DNA of 64,000 nt, taken from an uncultured Paracoccaceae bacterium (lineage in GTDB: Bacteria > Pseudomonadota > Alphaproteobacteria > Rhodobacterales > Rhodobacteraceae). A model generated the notes under the pieces. That model searched no databases, was not told the origin of the DNA, and worked only from the letters and a program-made list of their open reading frames with translations. The translations under genes and the position numbers were made by a program. Of this stretch, positions 1-10,092 are shown piece after piece (the first letter of the stretch is position 1; each line of letters opens with the position of its first letter). The stretch covers positions 186,001 to 250,000 of the forward strand of contig CANKYO010000008.1 of assembly GCA_947488175.1 (NCBI GenBank), given 5' to 3'.

Positions 1-539
1 AAACGCGCGAAAAAGATCGTTGCGACGTCGAATTCGCCCGCATCGAACCGCGCCAACACATCCTTGGCGATCCCCTGAGCGTCAGCGTAGCTAACCCGCT
101 TCACCTCTGTCAGGTCCACGTGATGTACGAAATGGTCGCTCAGGTCACGCTTGAGCGCATCTCGGCCTTTCTTGCCGACCGTTACGATTTTCACGGTCTT
201 GCCTTCGGCGATCAGCTTTTGCGCATGTGTACGCGCCAGCTTGGCGATATTGCCGTTGAAGCCGCCGCACAGACCACGTTCCGCCGTCATGACGATCAGC
301 AGCTGCACCTGATCACTGCCCGTTCCCGATAGCAATTTGGGTGCAGAGTCAGAGCCACCGACAGATGCAGCAAGCCCCGCCATCACGGCGTTGAACCGTT
401 CTGTGTAGGGGCGAGACGCCTCGGCAGCATCTTGGGCGCGGCGCAGTTTGGCTGCCGCGACCATTTGCATGGCCTTGGTAATCTTGCGGGTCGATTTGAC
501 CGACTCGATCCTGTTTTTCAGGTCCTTAAGACTGGGCAT
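1..539 (-). CDS. atpG: ATP synthase F1 gamma subunit (partial, runs off left edge)
   Basis: This is the central rotor stalk of F1-ATPase, which couples proton flow through Fo to ATP synthesis on the cytoplasmic face of the inner membrane. The N-terminus [19 protein letters not shown] is the family start, and a GLCGGFN motif follows at about residues 90-96. An AGGAGAG ribosome-binding site lies 5 nt before the ATG at 539. About 179 codons are present and the C-terminus is outside the window. The gene follows atpA by 22 bp on the same strand, so it is the third gene of this operon part. Identification is certain. Confidence 0.95.
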   Translation of the reverse strand, partial: MPSLKDLKNRIESVKSTRKITKAMQMVAAAKLRRAQDAAEASRPYTERFNAVMAGLAASVGGSDSAPKLLSGTGSDQVQLLIVMTAERGLCGGFNGNIAKLARTHAQKLIAEGKTVKIVTVGKKGRDALKRDLSDHFVHHVDLTEVKRVSYADAQGIAKDVLARFDAGEFDVATIFFAR

Positions 540-561
540 AAGGCTCTCCTATGTCCAAGTA

Positions 562-2100
562 TCAGGCGAAATCTTTGGCGAAGGCTTCGACGGCTGCCTT
601 GATCTTGTCCTCGGCCTCGCCTTTGATCTTTGGATCTTCCTTGGTGATGTAGTCCAGCACGTCAGACGCATTCGTGCGCAGGTGTTTCAACAGGCCTGCT
701 TCGAACCGGCCAACATCCTTGACGGCGATCTTGTCGAGGTAACCCTTTGTACCCGCATAGATCACACAGACGATTTCTGCGTTGGTCAGTGGCGAATACT
801 GGGGTTGCTTCATCAGTTCCGTCAGACGCGCACCACGGTTCAACAGCTGCTGCGTGGATGCATCAAGGTCAGAACCGAACTGGGCGAACGCCGCCATTTC
901 GCGGTACTGCGCCAGTTCCAGCTTCACCGGACCGGCGACAGATTTCATCGCGTTGGTCTGAGCCGAAGAACCCACGCGAGACACCGACAGACCGGTGTTC
1001 ACGGCTGGGCGGATACCCTGATAGAACAGTTCAGTTTCAAGGAAGATCTGGCCGTCAGTAATCGAAATCACATTGGTCGGGATAAAGGCCGACACGTCAC
1101 CACCCTGGGTTTCGATGATCGGCAGCGCGGTCAGCGATCCCGCGCCGTTATCTTCGTTCAGCTTGGCCGAACGCTCCAGCAGACGCGAGTGCAGGTAGAA
1201 AACGTCACCAGGGTACGCTTCACGCCCGGGTGGGCGGCGCAGCAGCAGCGACATCTGGCGATAGGACACAGCCTGCTTGGACAGGTCATCATAGATGATC
1301 AGCGCGTGGCGGCCATTGTCGCGGAAATGCTCGGCCATTGCTGTCGCCGAATAAGGGGCAAGATACTGCATCGGTGCAGGCTCGGACGCGGTCGCGGCGA
1401 CAACGATGGAATACTCAATCGCGCCGGATTCTTCGAGACGCTTCACCAGCTGGGCAACTGTCGAACGTTTCTGTCCGACAGCAACGTAGATGCAGTAAAG
1501 CTTCTTCGATTCATCATCGCCAGCGGCATCGTTATAGGATTTCTGGTTCAGGATCGTATCCAGCGCCACCGCGGTCTTGCCGGTCTGACGGTCACCAATG
1601 ATCAGTTCGCGCTGGCCACGGCCGATAGGGATCATGGCGTCAACGGATTTCAGACCGGTCGCCATTGGCTCGTGCACAGATTTGCGGGGGATGATGCCGG
1701 GGGCTTTGACGTCGGCAACCAGACGCTTAGACGCGTTGATCGGGCCTTTGCCGTCCAGCGGGTTGCCCAGCGCGTCAACAACGCGACCCAGTAGTTCGTC
1801 ACCGGCGGGCACGTCCACGATGGATTTGGTGCGCTTGACGGTGTCGCCTTCTTTAATGTCGCGGTCTGAGCCGAAGATAACCACACCCACGTTGTCAGAT
1901 TCAAGGTTCAAGGCCATCCCGCGAATACCGCCCGGGAATTCGACCATTTCACCGGCCTGCACGTTGTCGAGGCCATATACACGGGCGATACCATCACCCA
2001 CGCTCAGTACCCGGCCAACCTCGGCCACTTCGGCTTCTTGACCGAAGTTCTTGATCTGGTCCTTCAGGATCGCAGAGATTTCAGACGCTTGGATCGCCAT
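562..2100 (-). CDS. atpA: ATP synthase F1 alpha subunit
   Basis: This is the regulatory nucleotide-binding subunit of the F1 hexamer. The 512 residues are full length for the family. The Walker A loop GDRQTGKTA is at about 169-177, preceded by the typical [13 protein letters not shown] stretch, and the [10 protein letters not shown] and signature-like [13 protein letters not shown] segments are present. Its ATG overlaps the atpH stop codon as TAATG, which implies translational coupling, and atpG follows 22 bp downstream. A long antisense open frame on the other strand is a codon-bias shadow. Confidence 0.98.
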   Translation of the reverse strand: MAIQASEISAILKDQIKNFGQEAEVAEVGRVLSVGDGIARVYGLDNVQAGEMVEFPGGIRGMALNLESDNVGVVIFGSDRDIKEGDTVKRTKSIVDVPAGDELLGRVVDALGNPLDGKGPINASKRLVADVKAPGIIPRKSVHEPMATGLKSVDAMIPIGRGQRELIIGDRQTGKTAVALDTILNQKSYNDAAGDDESKKLYCIYVAVGQKRSTVAQLVKRLEESGAIEYSIVVAATASEPAPMQYLAPYSATAMAEHFRDNGRHALIIYDDLSKQAVSYRQMSLLLRRPPGREAYPGDVFYLHSRLLERSAKLNEDNGAGSLTALPIIETQGGDVSAFIPTNVISITDGQIFLETELFYQGIRPAVNTGLSVSRVGSSAQTNAMKSVAGPVKLELAQYREMAAFAQFGSDLDASTQQLLNRGARLTELMKQPQYSPLTNAEIVCVIYAGTKGYLDKIAVKDVGRFEAGLLKHLRTNASDVLDYITKEDPKIKGEAEDKIKAAVEAFAKDFA

Positions 2101-2660
2101 TATCCGACCTCTTTCATAGTGTTCTGGAGTGCGTTGAGCTTGGAGGCGATCGACGTGTCGATCATCTTGGAGCCCACTTTAACGATAAGACCGCCAATGA
2201 TGCTTTCATCGACGGTTTCTTTGATGGTGACAGATTTACCCACTTGGGCCTTGAGTGTTTTCGCCAGCTTGTCGGACTGTGCCTTGGTCAGGGCCTTGGC
2301 TGTGGTGACTTCGGCTGTGACTTCGCCACGCTCTTCGGCCAGACGGTCCTGCAGGACGCGGACAAGGTGCGGCAGAATGAACAGACGGCGTTTCGCGGCC
2401 AAAAGACCGAGCACATTGCCCGTGGTGTCGGAGAGTTCCATTTTCTTGGCGATGGCAGCAACCGCGGCTGACTGTTCTTCCCGGCTGTAAAGCGGCGAGG
2501 TCAGCAAGGTGCGCAGATCGGCGCTTTCGTTCATTGCAGCTTCCAAAGCTGCGACATCTGATTCGAGAGCCTTGATCGCCTTGCCTTCTTTGGCCAAGTC
2601 AAACACGGCAGTTGCATAGCGGTTTGCGATGCCTGTCGAAATACCAGCAGTTTCGGACAC
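2100..2660 (-). CDS. atpH: ATP synthase F1 delta subunit
   Basis: This 186-residue subunit is the OSCP homologue that holds the F1 head to the peripheral stalk. It begins with a helical N-terminal domain ([19 protein letters not shown]) and ends with the conserved segment containing [20 protein letters not shown]. The start codon is GTG at 2660 with a GGAAGG ribosome-binding site 7 nt upstream. It is the first gene of the cluster visible here (atpH-atpA-atpG), with the rest of the operon beyond the left edge. Confidence 0.96.
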   Translation of the reverse strand: MSETAGISTGIANRYATAVFDLAKEGKAIKALESDVAALEAAMNESADLRTLLTSPLYSREEQSAAVAAIAKKMELSDTTGNVLGLLAAKRRLFILPHLVRVLQDRLAEERGEVTAEVTTAKALTKAQSDKLAKTLKAQVGKSVTIKETVDESIIGGLIVKVGSKMIDTSIASKLNALQNTMKEVG

Positions 2661-2902
2661 GTGTAGCCTTCCGATGTGTTAGGCCCGGCTTTATCAGACC
2701 CAGCGATGTGGGCAGCAAAGGGGCAGCTTGTTTGGCCCCCGTTTTCACGAAAGCAGCAAAATCCTGCGCGATGTAGCAGAGGTCCTATGGTGTCGCAAGC
2801 ACCCTGCGACAAGAATCCGCTTCTGTTCTGCCCATACGGGTAAAGGGGTCGGTATGACCAGTAGAATTATGATGTCGCGGCTGGTTTTCCGTGTGCTGAA
2901 AC
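2661..2902. promoter_or_regulatory. Upstream region of the atp operon
   Basis: The stretch between atpH and the terminator of the DUF2793 gene carries no convincing gene. The short open frames in it overlap each other and lack family features. It must hold the promoter for atpHAG, but I do not see an unambiguous -35/-10 pair. Confidence 0.5.
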
Positions 2903-2943
2903 GAAAAAACGCGCGAAACCTTTCGGCTTCGCGCGCTGTTTTC
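2903..2943 (-). terminator. Rho-independent terminator of the DUF2793 gene
   Basis: A GCGCGCGAA / TTCGCGCG stem with a short loop is followed, on the minus strand, by a run of six T residues. It sits about 30 nt past the stop codon of the minus-strand gene at 2973-3737 and insulates that gene from the atp promoter region. Confidence 0.8.
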
Positions 2944-2972
2944 TGCATTTTGACTGATAGTGCGAGTCGGTC

Positions 2973-3737
2973 CTAGAACAGGTCCTGCCAGATCGTTCCA
3001 TCGAAACATCGCAGCTTTGCGCTTGTCGCGTCAAAATAGATATCGCCAGCGGCGGCACTGGCGGGCGCAGCACCGGGATTCAATCGCAGCACCTCACCGA
3101 TCTGAACGTGACCGGTCGCCGCCGTGATCGTAATTGCGGTCGCCCAGGACGCGCCATCATCCGTCACCTTGATACTGAAATCGTCGTTTCCGGCGAGGCC
3201 CATCTCGGCCCGCCCCGAAAAACCGGTCTGATAAAGCAGTGACGCCGTGTCGCCAGCGCTGGCCTTATTGATCTTGACCTGATGCCCAGCGCCGTCGTTG
3301 TTCAACAATGTCGCGTCGCTGGATACGCTTAAACGATTTGTCGTGTCAGCCGTTGCGTTGATGCCCACGCCAGACAGATTGTCCAGTTCCGGTGAACCGC
3401 CTTTGGTGATCCATACGCCGCCAGAGAAAGCCTGCAACTCACCGATCCCGCGAACCCAAGCCAGCCAACCATCGCGCGGGGTCACGAATAACCAGCCGCC
3501 GCCGCGCCACGTGGCAATCATATTGCCCTGCCCTGTCCATGCGCCTGTCGGTGCGGTACCCAGCGCCCAGGCCTGTCCTTCATCTGCCAAACCCGGCGGC
3601 GTCGTGGCCCCGGTCTCTTCCAGTGTCAGTTGGACGATCATATCAAGCAACTCAATCGCTTCGTTATGCGTCACATGCTTTTGCGCTTGTGCAGGCAGAA
3701 TGAATGGCAAGGACAGGTTTGGTGTTTGATCTGGCAT
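2973..3737 (-). CDS. DUF2793 domain-containing protein
   Basis: The 254-residue protein starts MPDQTPNLSLPFILPAQAQKH, the hallmark N-terminus of DUF2793 proteins common in Rhodobacterales. The N-terminal half (about 1-115) carries the conserved ITWRGGGW-like and PRDGW segments. The C-terminal half has repeated short beta segments (ATDTTNRLSVSSDATLLNN) like those of phage tail-fibre or appendage proteins, and ends in a TIWQDLF tail. A GGAAGG ribosome-binding site precedes the ATG. The family is often found near prophage or gene-transfer-agent tail genes, but no phage genes are nearby here. The cellular role is unknown; a surface or particle-associated structural role is only a guess. Confidence 0.8.
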   Translation of the reverse strand: MPDQTPNLSLPFILPAQAQKHVTHNEAIELLDMIVQLTLEETGATTPPGLADEGQAWALGTAPTGAWTGQGNMIATWRGGGWLFVTPRDGWLAWVRGIGELQAFSGGVWITKGGSPELDNLSGVGINATADTTNRLSVSSDATLLNNDGAGHQVKINKASAGDTASLLYQTGFSGRAEMGLAGNDDFSIKVTDDGASWATAITITAATGHVQIGEVLRLNPGAAPASAAAGDIYFDATSAKLRCFDGTIWQDLF

Positions 3738-3904
3738 GGAAAATTGCGCCTTCCGGGACTGAATGAAATCGCGCGCAGTATCAGCGTGGCAAGGTAAACG
3801 ATCTCTTTCACGTCCGCCCGCCGTTAAGGCATTGCTTATCTAAACCATTTGTTAAGACCTGTCGGACACCAATGACCCGGGGCGGCAGTTTGGGACTATT
3901 CACC

Positions 3905-5023
3905 ATGAAACGCGCGTTGATAACCGGAATTACGGGCCAGGATGGTTCATATCTGGCAGAGCTTTTGCTTGAAAAAGGATATGAGGTGCATGGAATCAAA
4001 AGGCGCGCCTCACAGCTGAATACTGACCGGATTGATCACATTTATCAGGATCCGCAGACCGATGATGCACGCTTCATCCTGCATTATGGCGATTTGACTG
4101 ACAGTTCGAACCTGACACGGATCATAGCCGAGGTACGGCCAGATGAGGTCTATAATCTGGGCGCGCAATCCCATGTCGCCGTCAGTTTCGAGGCCCCGGA
4201 ATACACCGCTGATGTGGACGCAATGGGCACTCTGCGGTTGCTCGAGGCGATCAGGTTTCTGAAACTGGAGAACAAGACGCGGTTCTATCAGGCCTCAACG
4301 TCAGAGCTTTACGGTCTGGTCCAGCAGATCCCCCAGACCGAAACGACCCCCTTTCATCCGCGTAGCCCGTATGCTGTTGCCAAGCTTTACGCCTATTGGA
4401 CCTGCGTGAACTATCGTGAGGCTTACGGCATGTATGCCTGCAATGGGATCCTTTTTAACCACGAAAGCCCGCGCAGGGGCGAAACCTTTGTCACACGCAA
4501 AATAACAAGGGGCTTGGCGAATATCGCGATGGGACTTTCTGACTGCCTTTACATGGGAAACATAGATGCCTTGCGCGATTGGGGGCACGCGAAGGACTAT
4601 GTGCGGATGCAGTGGATGATGCTGCAACAGGATACGCCGCAGGACTATGTCATTGCGACGGGCGAACAGCATTCCGTGCGTGATTTCATCGTCTGGACGG
4701 CGGGAGAGCTTGGTTTGAAACTGGCATTCTCCGGCCACGGCGTTGATGAGATTGCCACCGTCAGCGCCGTAACCAGCGATATGGCCGCGCATGTGAGTGT
4801 TGGCGATGTCGTGATGCGTATTGATCCCCGATATTTCCGTCCCGCCGAGGTGGAGACACTGTTGGGTGATCCGTCCAAGGCAAAGGCACAGCTTGGTTGG
4901 ACACCGACAATTACAGCACGACAGATGTGTGCTGAAATGGTCGCCGAGGATTTGCTGACCGCACAGCGCCACGCGTTGCTGCGCCATCATGGGTTTGACA
5001 TGCCTTTGTCCGTCGTTGCCTGA
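3905..5023 (+). CDS. gmd: GDP-mannose 4,6-dehydratase
   Basis: Converts GDP-D-mannose to GDP-4-keto-6-deoxymannose, the first step to GDP-L-fucose and related deoxy sugars. The extended SDR fold is clear: the NAD(P)-binding [19 protein letters not shown] is at residues 6-24, and the catalytic YxxxK appears as YAVAK after STSELYG. The [16 protein letters not shown] segment is characteristic of Gmd. I chose the ATG at 3905 (372 residues) because it gives the normal MKRALITG start, not the upstream in-frame ATG at 3872. The fcl start codon lies 4 nt after the stop, so the two genes form one transcription unit. Confidence 0.95.
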   Translation: MKRALITGITGQDGSYLAELLLEKGYEVHGIKRRASQLNTDRIDHIYQDPQTDDARFILHYGDLTDSSNLTRIIAEVRPDEVYNLGAQSHVAVSFEAPEYTADVDAMGTLRLLEAIRFLKLENKTRFYQASTSELYGLVQQIPQTETTPFHPRSPYAVAKLYAYWTCVNYREAYGMYACNGILFNHESPRRGETFVTRKITRGLANIAMGLSDCLYMGNIDALRDWGHAKDYVRMQWMMLQQDTPQDYVIATGEQHSVRDFIVWTAGELGLKLAFSGHGVDEIATVSAVTSDMAAHVSVGDVVMRIDPRYFRPAEVETLLGDPSKAKAQLGWTPTITARQMCAEMVAEDLLTAQRHALLRHHGFDMPLSVVA

Positions 5024-5027
5024 CCAG

Positions 5028-5996
5028 ATGCGCATCTACATCGCCGGTCACAATGGGATGGTGGGGAGCGCAATACTCCGTCGCTTGCAGGCGGAAGGCC
5101 AGGATGACCTGATCGTCGCAGATCGTGATGCTCTTGATCTGACCAATCAGATCGCAGTGCGCCGCTTTTTTGCAAGAGAGCGTCCGGAATTGGTCATTCT
5201 GGCTGCAGCAAAAGTAGGCGGCATCATGGCCAACGACACTTATCCCGCCCAGTTCATCTATGAGAATCTGATGATCCAGGCGAACGTCATTCATCAGGCC
5301 TTTGCCGCCGGGGTATCGCGTTTGTTGCAATTGGGATCATCTTGCATCTACCCCCGCGATGCAGCTCAGCCCATGACGGAAAACAGTCTGCTGCAAGGCC
5401 CCCTTGAACCAACCAACGAACCCTATGCGATTGCCAAGATTGCCGGGATCAAACTGTGTGAAAGCTATAACAGGCAATATGGCACCGATTACCGGTCGAT
5501 CATGCCAACGAACCTGTACGGACCGGGGGATAATTTTCACCCCAAGAACTCTCATGTTCTGCCCGGGATGATCGCCCGATTTCACGAAGCTGCCCAACAG
5601 GGCGCTGAGGAGGTGCAAATCTGGGGCAGCGGTATGCCCCGCCGCGAGTTCTTGCACGTGGACGACATGGCGGCAGCCGCGTTGTTTGTGCTGAACCTTG
5701 ATCGGGATACCTATGAAGCCGAAACTCAACCAATGCTTAGCCACATCAATGTTGGAACAGGCACCGATATCTCTGTTCGGGACCTTGCAGAAATGGTGGC
5801 GGAAATTACAGGTTCTAAGGGCCAGATCATCTGCGACACGACCAAGCCGGACGGCACGCCACGCAAGCTGATGGATACCACACGGCTGACCCGATTGGGT
5901 TGGACTGCCGCAATCCCGTTGCGCGAAGGGATCGTTTCAACCTATGACTGGTACCGAAGCCAGCTTATTTCTGGCCAAGATCTGCGGCATAGGTAA
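5028..5996 (+). CDS. fcl: GDP-L-fucose synthase (epimerase/reductase)
   Basis: Epimerises and reduces the Gmd product to GDP-L-fucose. The 322 residues contain [10 protein letters not shown] at about 7-16, the [15 protein letters not shown] motif that includes the epimerase cysteine, and YAIAK as the SDR catalytic pair. The conserved [13 protein letters not shown] segment is also present. The start at 5028 gives the family N-terminus [13 protein letters not shown]. It follows gmd with 4 nt spacing and is followed by manC, so three genes from mannose-1-phosphate to GDP-fucose are linked. Confidence 0.95.
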   Translation: MRIYIAGHNGMVGSAILRRLQAEGQDDLIVADRDALDLTNQIAVRRFFARERPELVILAAAKVGGIMANDTYPAQFIYENLMIQANVIHQAFAAGVSRLLQLGSSCIYPRDAAQPMTENSLLQGPLEPTNEPYAIAKIAGIKLCESYNRQYGTDYRSIMPTNLYGPGDNFHPKNSHVLPGMIARFHEAAQQGAEEVQIWGSGMPRREFLHVDDMAAAALFVLNLDRDTYEAETQPMLSHINVGTGTDISVRDLAEMVAEITGSKGQIICDTTKPDGTPRKLMDTTRLTRLGWTAAIPLREGIVSTYDWYRSQLISGQDLRHR

Positions 5997-6009
5997 GGAA
6001 ATCTTTGTT

Positions 6010-7422
6010 ATGATTACGCCCGTTTTGTTGTGTGGCGGCTCTGGCACGCGGCTCTGGCCGCTGTCACGCAAGAGCTATCCCAAGCAGTTTTCGCCGCTCA
6101 CCGGCGAGGAAAGTCTGTTTCAGGCCAGCGCCCGGCGACTCCAGGGCAGCCTTTACCGCGACCCGGTCGTGGTCACCGCCGATCCATTCCGCTTTATCGT
6201 CGTTCAGCAACTCGCTGCGACCGGAATCGCACCGCAGGCTGTCCTGATCGAACCGGAGGGGCGCGACACGGCCCCTGCAATTCTCGCCGCCGCGCTACAT
6301 GTTGCCAGTACTGATCCGACCGCGCTGATACTCGTCGCGCCCTCTGACCACGTGATCCCGGACCGCGACGCATTTGATCAAAGCGTCGCTGCTGCCATCC
6401 CCGCTGCCGAAGCCGGACAATTGGTGACCTTTGGTATCGCCCCCGATCGACCGGAAACCGGTTATGGTTATCTGGAGCTCGACGACGCTCCTGCGGAAGA
6501 TATCGTTCCAAAGCCGCTGCGATCTTTTGTAGAAAAGCCGGATGCAGCCGCAGCTGTCAAGATGCTGGCTGACGGTCGGTTTTTGTGGAATGCGGGCATT
6601 TTCCTGTTCAAGGCCGAAACGATCTTGAATGCGTTTCGGGACAATGTGCCGGATATGGTCACGGCCGTGCAGGCGGCGGCAAAGGGCGCAAAGGCGGACC
6701 TTGGTTTTTTGCGGCTGGCGCCCGATCCCTGGGCGCAGGCCGAAGCGATCTCCATTGACTACGCAGTGATGGAAAAGGCCGACAATCTTAGCGTGGTGCC
6801 CTACCGCGGCACATGGTCCGATCTAGGCGACTGGGCCGCGGTTTGGCGCGAAACCGAACGCGAAGGGCTTTCACTGTCCGACACCGCCACGGCAATCGAT
6901 TGCGAGAATACCCTTTTGCGTTCCGAAGTGGCTGAACAAGCCATCGTCGGTATCGGGCTGGAAGACATCGTTGCCGTCGCAATGCCTGATGCCGTTTTGA
7001 TCAGCCATAAAGATCGGACACAGGACGTTAAACAGGCGGTCGCCGTGCTGAAAACCAAGAATGCCCCTCAGGCTGAAGCATTTCCGAAGGATCATAGGCC
7101 ATGGGGTTGGTTCGAAAGCCTTGTCATTGGCGATCGCTTTCAGGTGAAGCGGATTGTCGTGCATCCCGGCGCAGCCCTTTCGCTGCAGTCACATCACCAC
7201 CGGGCCGAACATTGGATCGTGGTCGAGGGCACCGCAAAAGTTACCGTTGATGATGAGGTTCGCCTGGTCAGCGAAAATCAGTCAATCTATGTCCCGCTTG
7301 GCGCGGTGCACCGTATGGAAAACCCCGGCAAAGTGCCCATGGTGCTGATCGAAGTGCAGACAGGCAGCTATCTCGGCGAGGATGACATCATTCGTTACGA
7401 AGACGTTTATTCGCGGAACTAG
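6010..7422 (+). CDS. manC: Mannose-1-phosphate guanylyltransferase / mannose-6-phosphate isomerase
   Basis: Bifunctional enzyme that makes GDP-mannose, the substrate of Gmd. The N-terminal nucleotidyltransferase domain (about 1-330) has the GGSGTRLWPLSRKSYPKQF signature. The FVEKPD motif and the LWNAGIFLF segment follow. The C-terminal cupin domain (about 350-470) carries RPWGWFE and the metal-site SLQSHHHRAEHWIVVEGTA segment of type II phosphomannose isomerases. The start at 6010 (470 residues) is preceded by AGGTAAGGA and gives MITPVLLCGGSGTRLW. Identification is secure. Confidence 0.95.
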   Translation: MITPVLLCGGSGTRLWPLSRKSYPKQFSPLTGEESLFQASARRLQGSLYRDPVVVTADPFRFIVVQQLAATGIAPQAVLIEPEGRDTAPAILAAALHVASTDPTALILVAPSDHVIPDRDAFDQSVAAAIPAAEAGQLVTFGIAPDRPETGYGYLELDDAPAEDIVPKPLRSFVEKPDAAAAVKMLADGRFLWNAGIFLFKAETILNAFRDNVPDMVTAVQAAAKGAKADLGFLRLAPDPWAQAEAISIDYAVMEKADNLSVVPYRGTWSDLGDWAAVWRETEREGLSLSDTATAIDCENTLLRSEVAEQAIVGIGLEDIVAVAMPDAVLISHKDRTQDVKQAVAVLKTKNAPQAEAFPKDHRPWGWFESLVIGDRFQVKRIVVHPGAALSLQSHHHRAEHWIVVEGTAKVTVDDEVRLVSENQSIYVPLGAVHRMENPGKVPMVLIEVQTGSYLGEDDIIRYEDVYSRN

Positions 7423-7477
7423 TTGCCGCCGGTCTTATCCAAACCTACTAATACGCAACGCAAGAGGGGTTTGACAC

Positions 7478-8491
7478 ATGCGGGTCTTAGTCACTGGTGG
7501 TGCGGGCTATATTGGAAGCCACACGTTGCTCGAACTCATGGCCCAAGGGCATGAGGTTTGCGTGGTCGACAACTACTGCAATGCATCGCCAGAGGTTCTC
7601 GTGCGCATCCGCAGCCTGTCCAATGGCACCTTGGTCGACCACGTCGGTGACGTGCGCGACAGCGTCAAGCTCGATGATATCATGGATGGGTTTCAGCCGG
7701 AGGCGGTGATCCATTTTGCAGGGCACAAAGCCGTCGGCGAAAGTCAGGAACGCCCGCTGCACTACTACGATGTCAACGTCTCGGGCACACTTTGCCTGCT
7801 GCGGGCGATGGATCGGATCGGCTGCCGGAAGATTGTATTCTCATCATCTGCGACGGTTTACGGGGTCCCGAAATACCTGCCCTATGACGAGGCACATCCA
7901 ACCAACCCCACCTCCGTCTATGGCCGGTCGAAGCTGATGGTCGAACAGATATTAACCGATTGGACAGCTGCGCAGGACGATGCCACTGCGGTACTCTTGC
8001 GGTACTTCAACCCGGTGGGCGCGCATGCCTCTGGCCAAATTGGCGAGGATCCCAGCGACATTCCCAACAACCTGATGCCCTATATCGCGCAGGTCGCCAT
8101 CGGCAAGCGTGACGCACTGACTGTCTTTGGCGATAACTATGATACCGCTGACGGGACGGGGCTGCGGGATTACATCCATGTTGTCGACCTCGCACGCGCC
8201 CATGTGGCCGCGCTTGGCTATGCTGACAAGGCGACCGGCGCGCGGGCTTTTAATGTCGGAACCGGCCAGAGCTATAGCGTGCTGGATATGGTCGCCGCCT
8301 TTGAACGGACCAGCGGCAAGACGATACCCACTAAAGTCGCGGCGCGTCGGGATGGTGACATTGCCGCCATGCAGGCCGATGCCACACGCGCAAAGCATGA
8401 ACTGAAATGGGTCGCGGAACACAATCTGGATGACATGACATCCAGCACCTGGGTCTGGCAATCAGGCAACCCGAATGGGTACAAATCCTGA
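7478..8491 (+). CDS. galE: UDP-glucose 4-epimerase
   Basis: Interconverts UDP-glucose and UDP-galactose for surface polysaccharide synthesis. The 337 residues start with the NAD-binding VTGGAGYIGSHTLLEL. HFAGHKAVGES and SSSATVYG follow, with the YGRSK catalytic tyrosine-lysine pair, LRYFNPVGAH and the GTGLRDYIHVVDLA segment typical of GalE. A GAGGGG ribosome-binding site precedes the ATG. The gene is 55 bp after manC on the same strand and converges on the phosphohexomutase with a 1-nt gap. Confidence 0.94.
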   Translation: MRVLVTGGAGYIGSHTLLELMAQGHEVCVVDNYCNASPEVLVRIRSLSNGTLVDHVGDVRDSVKLDDIMDGFQPEAVIHFAGHKAVGESQERPLHYYDVNVSGTLCLLRAMDRIGCRKIVFSSSATVYGVPKYLPYDEAHPTNPTSVYGRSKLMVEQILTDWTAAQDDATAVLLRYFNPVGAHASGQIGEDPSDIPNNLMPYIAQVAIGKRDALTVFGDNYDTADGTGLRDYIHVVDLARAHVAALGYADKATGARAFNVGTGQSYSVLDMVAAFERTSGKTIPTKVAARRDGDIAAMQADATRAKHELKWVAEHNLDDMTSSTWVWQSGNPNGYKS

Positions 8492-8492
8492 A

Positions 8493-9875
8493 TTAGAGGG
8501 CGTCCGCAGTGGCCGGTCGCAACAGTGCCAACCCGTCGTCCAGTGTCTTGGCAGCACGCTCGGTTGTGTCGGCCTCTACATAAAGACGTAGTTCGGGCGC
8601 ATTACCGGAAGGTCGAAGATGCACGATGCGCCCGTCATTCAATATCATTCGCAACCCATCCAAGGTTGAATGATCCGCCTCGCTCCCTGAAAGCTCTTTC
8701 AAAAAATCCGCGCGCTTCTCTGCATCATTCGCCAGCGCATTCACCAGCGCAGCGGAACGTTCGGTAGGGATGTCCTGTAACCGGTCCGCTGCCGTAAACC
8801 GCGGTGGTTCTTGCGAAACGACAGCTGACACGCCTTTCCCGCGCGAGGCTGCAAGACAGCACAGCATCGGCAATATCGCATCGCGGGTGATTAGCTTGGG
8901 TAGCGAGCCGCACGGACCCATTGCATCATGACCAAGTAAAAACCCCCCGTTTGCTTCATAGCCGACGACACGTGACGTGGTCTTGGCCATCTCGGCAATG
9001 ACATAAGGCGATCCAATCTTGGTGCGGATCACTTTTTCAAACTTGCCACCAACATCGACGCCTGAGTTGGACGAAATCGGTGTGACCACAACCTCTGCCT
9101 TTAGCATCGCGGCCGCGATCTGGCCCAGTATGTCGCCTGGCACGATCTGGCCACGCGCATCCGTCACAAGCGGGCGGTCACCATCGGCATCGGTCGAGAC
9201 AATTGCGTCAAACTCCGCAGAGCTGGCCCAGTCTTTGAGTTGCTGGCGCACATCTGGCGCGACAGCTTCGGTGTCAACGGGAATAAAAACATCAGAAGAG
9301 CCAAGCACGCTCACCTCGGCGCCCAATCTCGTTAGCAACTCTGCCATCATGTCCCGACCGACGGCACTATGAGCGTAAAGGCCGATTTTCATACCGTCGA
9401 GGGTGGCACCAAATGCGGTCAGATACCTGTTCGTGTAGGCATCGGCGACTGTATCATTTGCGACAACCGCCGGACCATCAACAGCAGTACTTTCTGCACC
9501 CAGATGGGCGAGTATGGCGCTTTCGTCGGCCTTCGTGATCTCGCCGTCCGGCGTATAGAATTTCAACCCGTTACGATCGGCCGGTATATGGCTGCCGGTG
9601 ACCATAACGGCTCCGGCACCAGCGCTCATGGCCGCAAGGGCCAGTGCCGGGGTGGGCACTGCGCCGCACTGGGTCACGGCAATGCCTTGCCGCAGGGCCG
9701 CAGTGGCAACCATTCCGGCAATATCCGGAGACGAATCGCGCAGGTCATGGCCAAGATACAAACCAGTCCCGACATTACATGATGCAATGAAGGCCGCGAT
9801 GTGATCGTTCACGCATTGCGCCGTCAGCTCTGTCACGAGGCCCCGCAATCCACTGGTTCCGAATTTCGGCGGCAT
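8493..9875 (-). CDS. manB: Phosphomannomutase / phosphoglucomutase-type phosphohexomutase
   Basis: Moves phosphate between C6 and C1 of hexose phosphates and so supplies mannose-1-phosphate to ManC. The 460 residues carry FGTSGLRG at the N-terminus. The active-site serine loop is VTGSHIPADRNGLKFY, the metal-binding loop is STDADGDRP, the sugar-recognition loop appears as EANGGFLLG, and the phosphate-binding segment is RPSGNAPELRLYVEA. The start at 9875 (MPPKFGTSG) is chosen over the ORF start at 9926 because it gives the family N-terminus. Substrate preference is inferred from the neighbouring mannose pathway. Confidence 0.87.
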   Translation of the reverse strand: MPPKFGTSGLRGLVTELTAQCVNDHIAAFIASCNVGTGLYLGHDLRDSSPDIAGMVATAALRQGIAVTQCGAVPTPALALAAMSAGAGAVMVTGSHIPADRNGLKFYTPDGEITKADESAILAHLGAESTAVDGPAVVANDTVADAYTNRYLTAFGATLDGMKIGLYAHSAVGRDMMAELLTRLGAEVSVLGSSDVFIPVDTEAVAPDVRQQLKDWASSAEFDAIVSTDADGDRPLVTDARGQIVPGDILGQIAAAMLKAEVVVTPISSNSGVDVGGKFEKVIRTKIGSPYVIAEMAKTTSRVVGYEANGGFLLGHDAMGPCGSLPKLITRDAILPMLCCLAASRGKGVSAVVSQEPPRFTAADRLQDIPTERSAALVNALANDAEKRADFLKELSGSEADHSTLDGLRMILNDGRIVHLRPSGNAPELRLYVEADTTERAAKTLDDGLALLRPATADAL

Positions 9876-10092
9876 CGCACGCTCCTGTCTGTTGGATGCA
9901 TGTCGTTCTAGCCTGCACGATGACACAGCTTCAACGTCGAAACTTCTACGTTCGACTAAAATACACGATGTTATTGAGCCAATTGCCGGTCAAGGTTCAC
10001 GCCTGCGCCCCAATTCGGACATCGGCAGGTCGCCCCCAAAAGACATCCTGACATCAAGCCATATTGGTTGTCGGTCCTGGGGGGGACCATCC
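9876..10092. promoter_or_regulatory. Divergent promoter region between manB and the RTX gene
   Basis: The two genes are transcribed away from each other, so promoters for both must lie here. Just before the RTX start, GGTCC (10073-10077) and GGACC (10084-10088) form a small hairpin whose loop is the G-rich ribosome-binding site. It could limit translation, but this is inference. Confidence 0.4.

Noticed and set aside
448-1794. Long plus-strand open frame antisense to atpA
   Set aside because: It is a codon-bias shadow of a certain gene; its translation has no family features and no proper start signal.
4301-5035. Minus-strand open frame antisense to gmd
   Set aside because: Overlaps a clear gmd gene completely and shows no recognisable domain.
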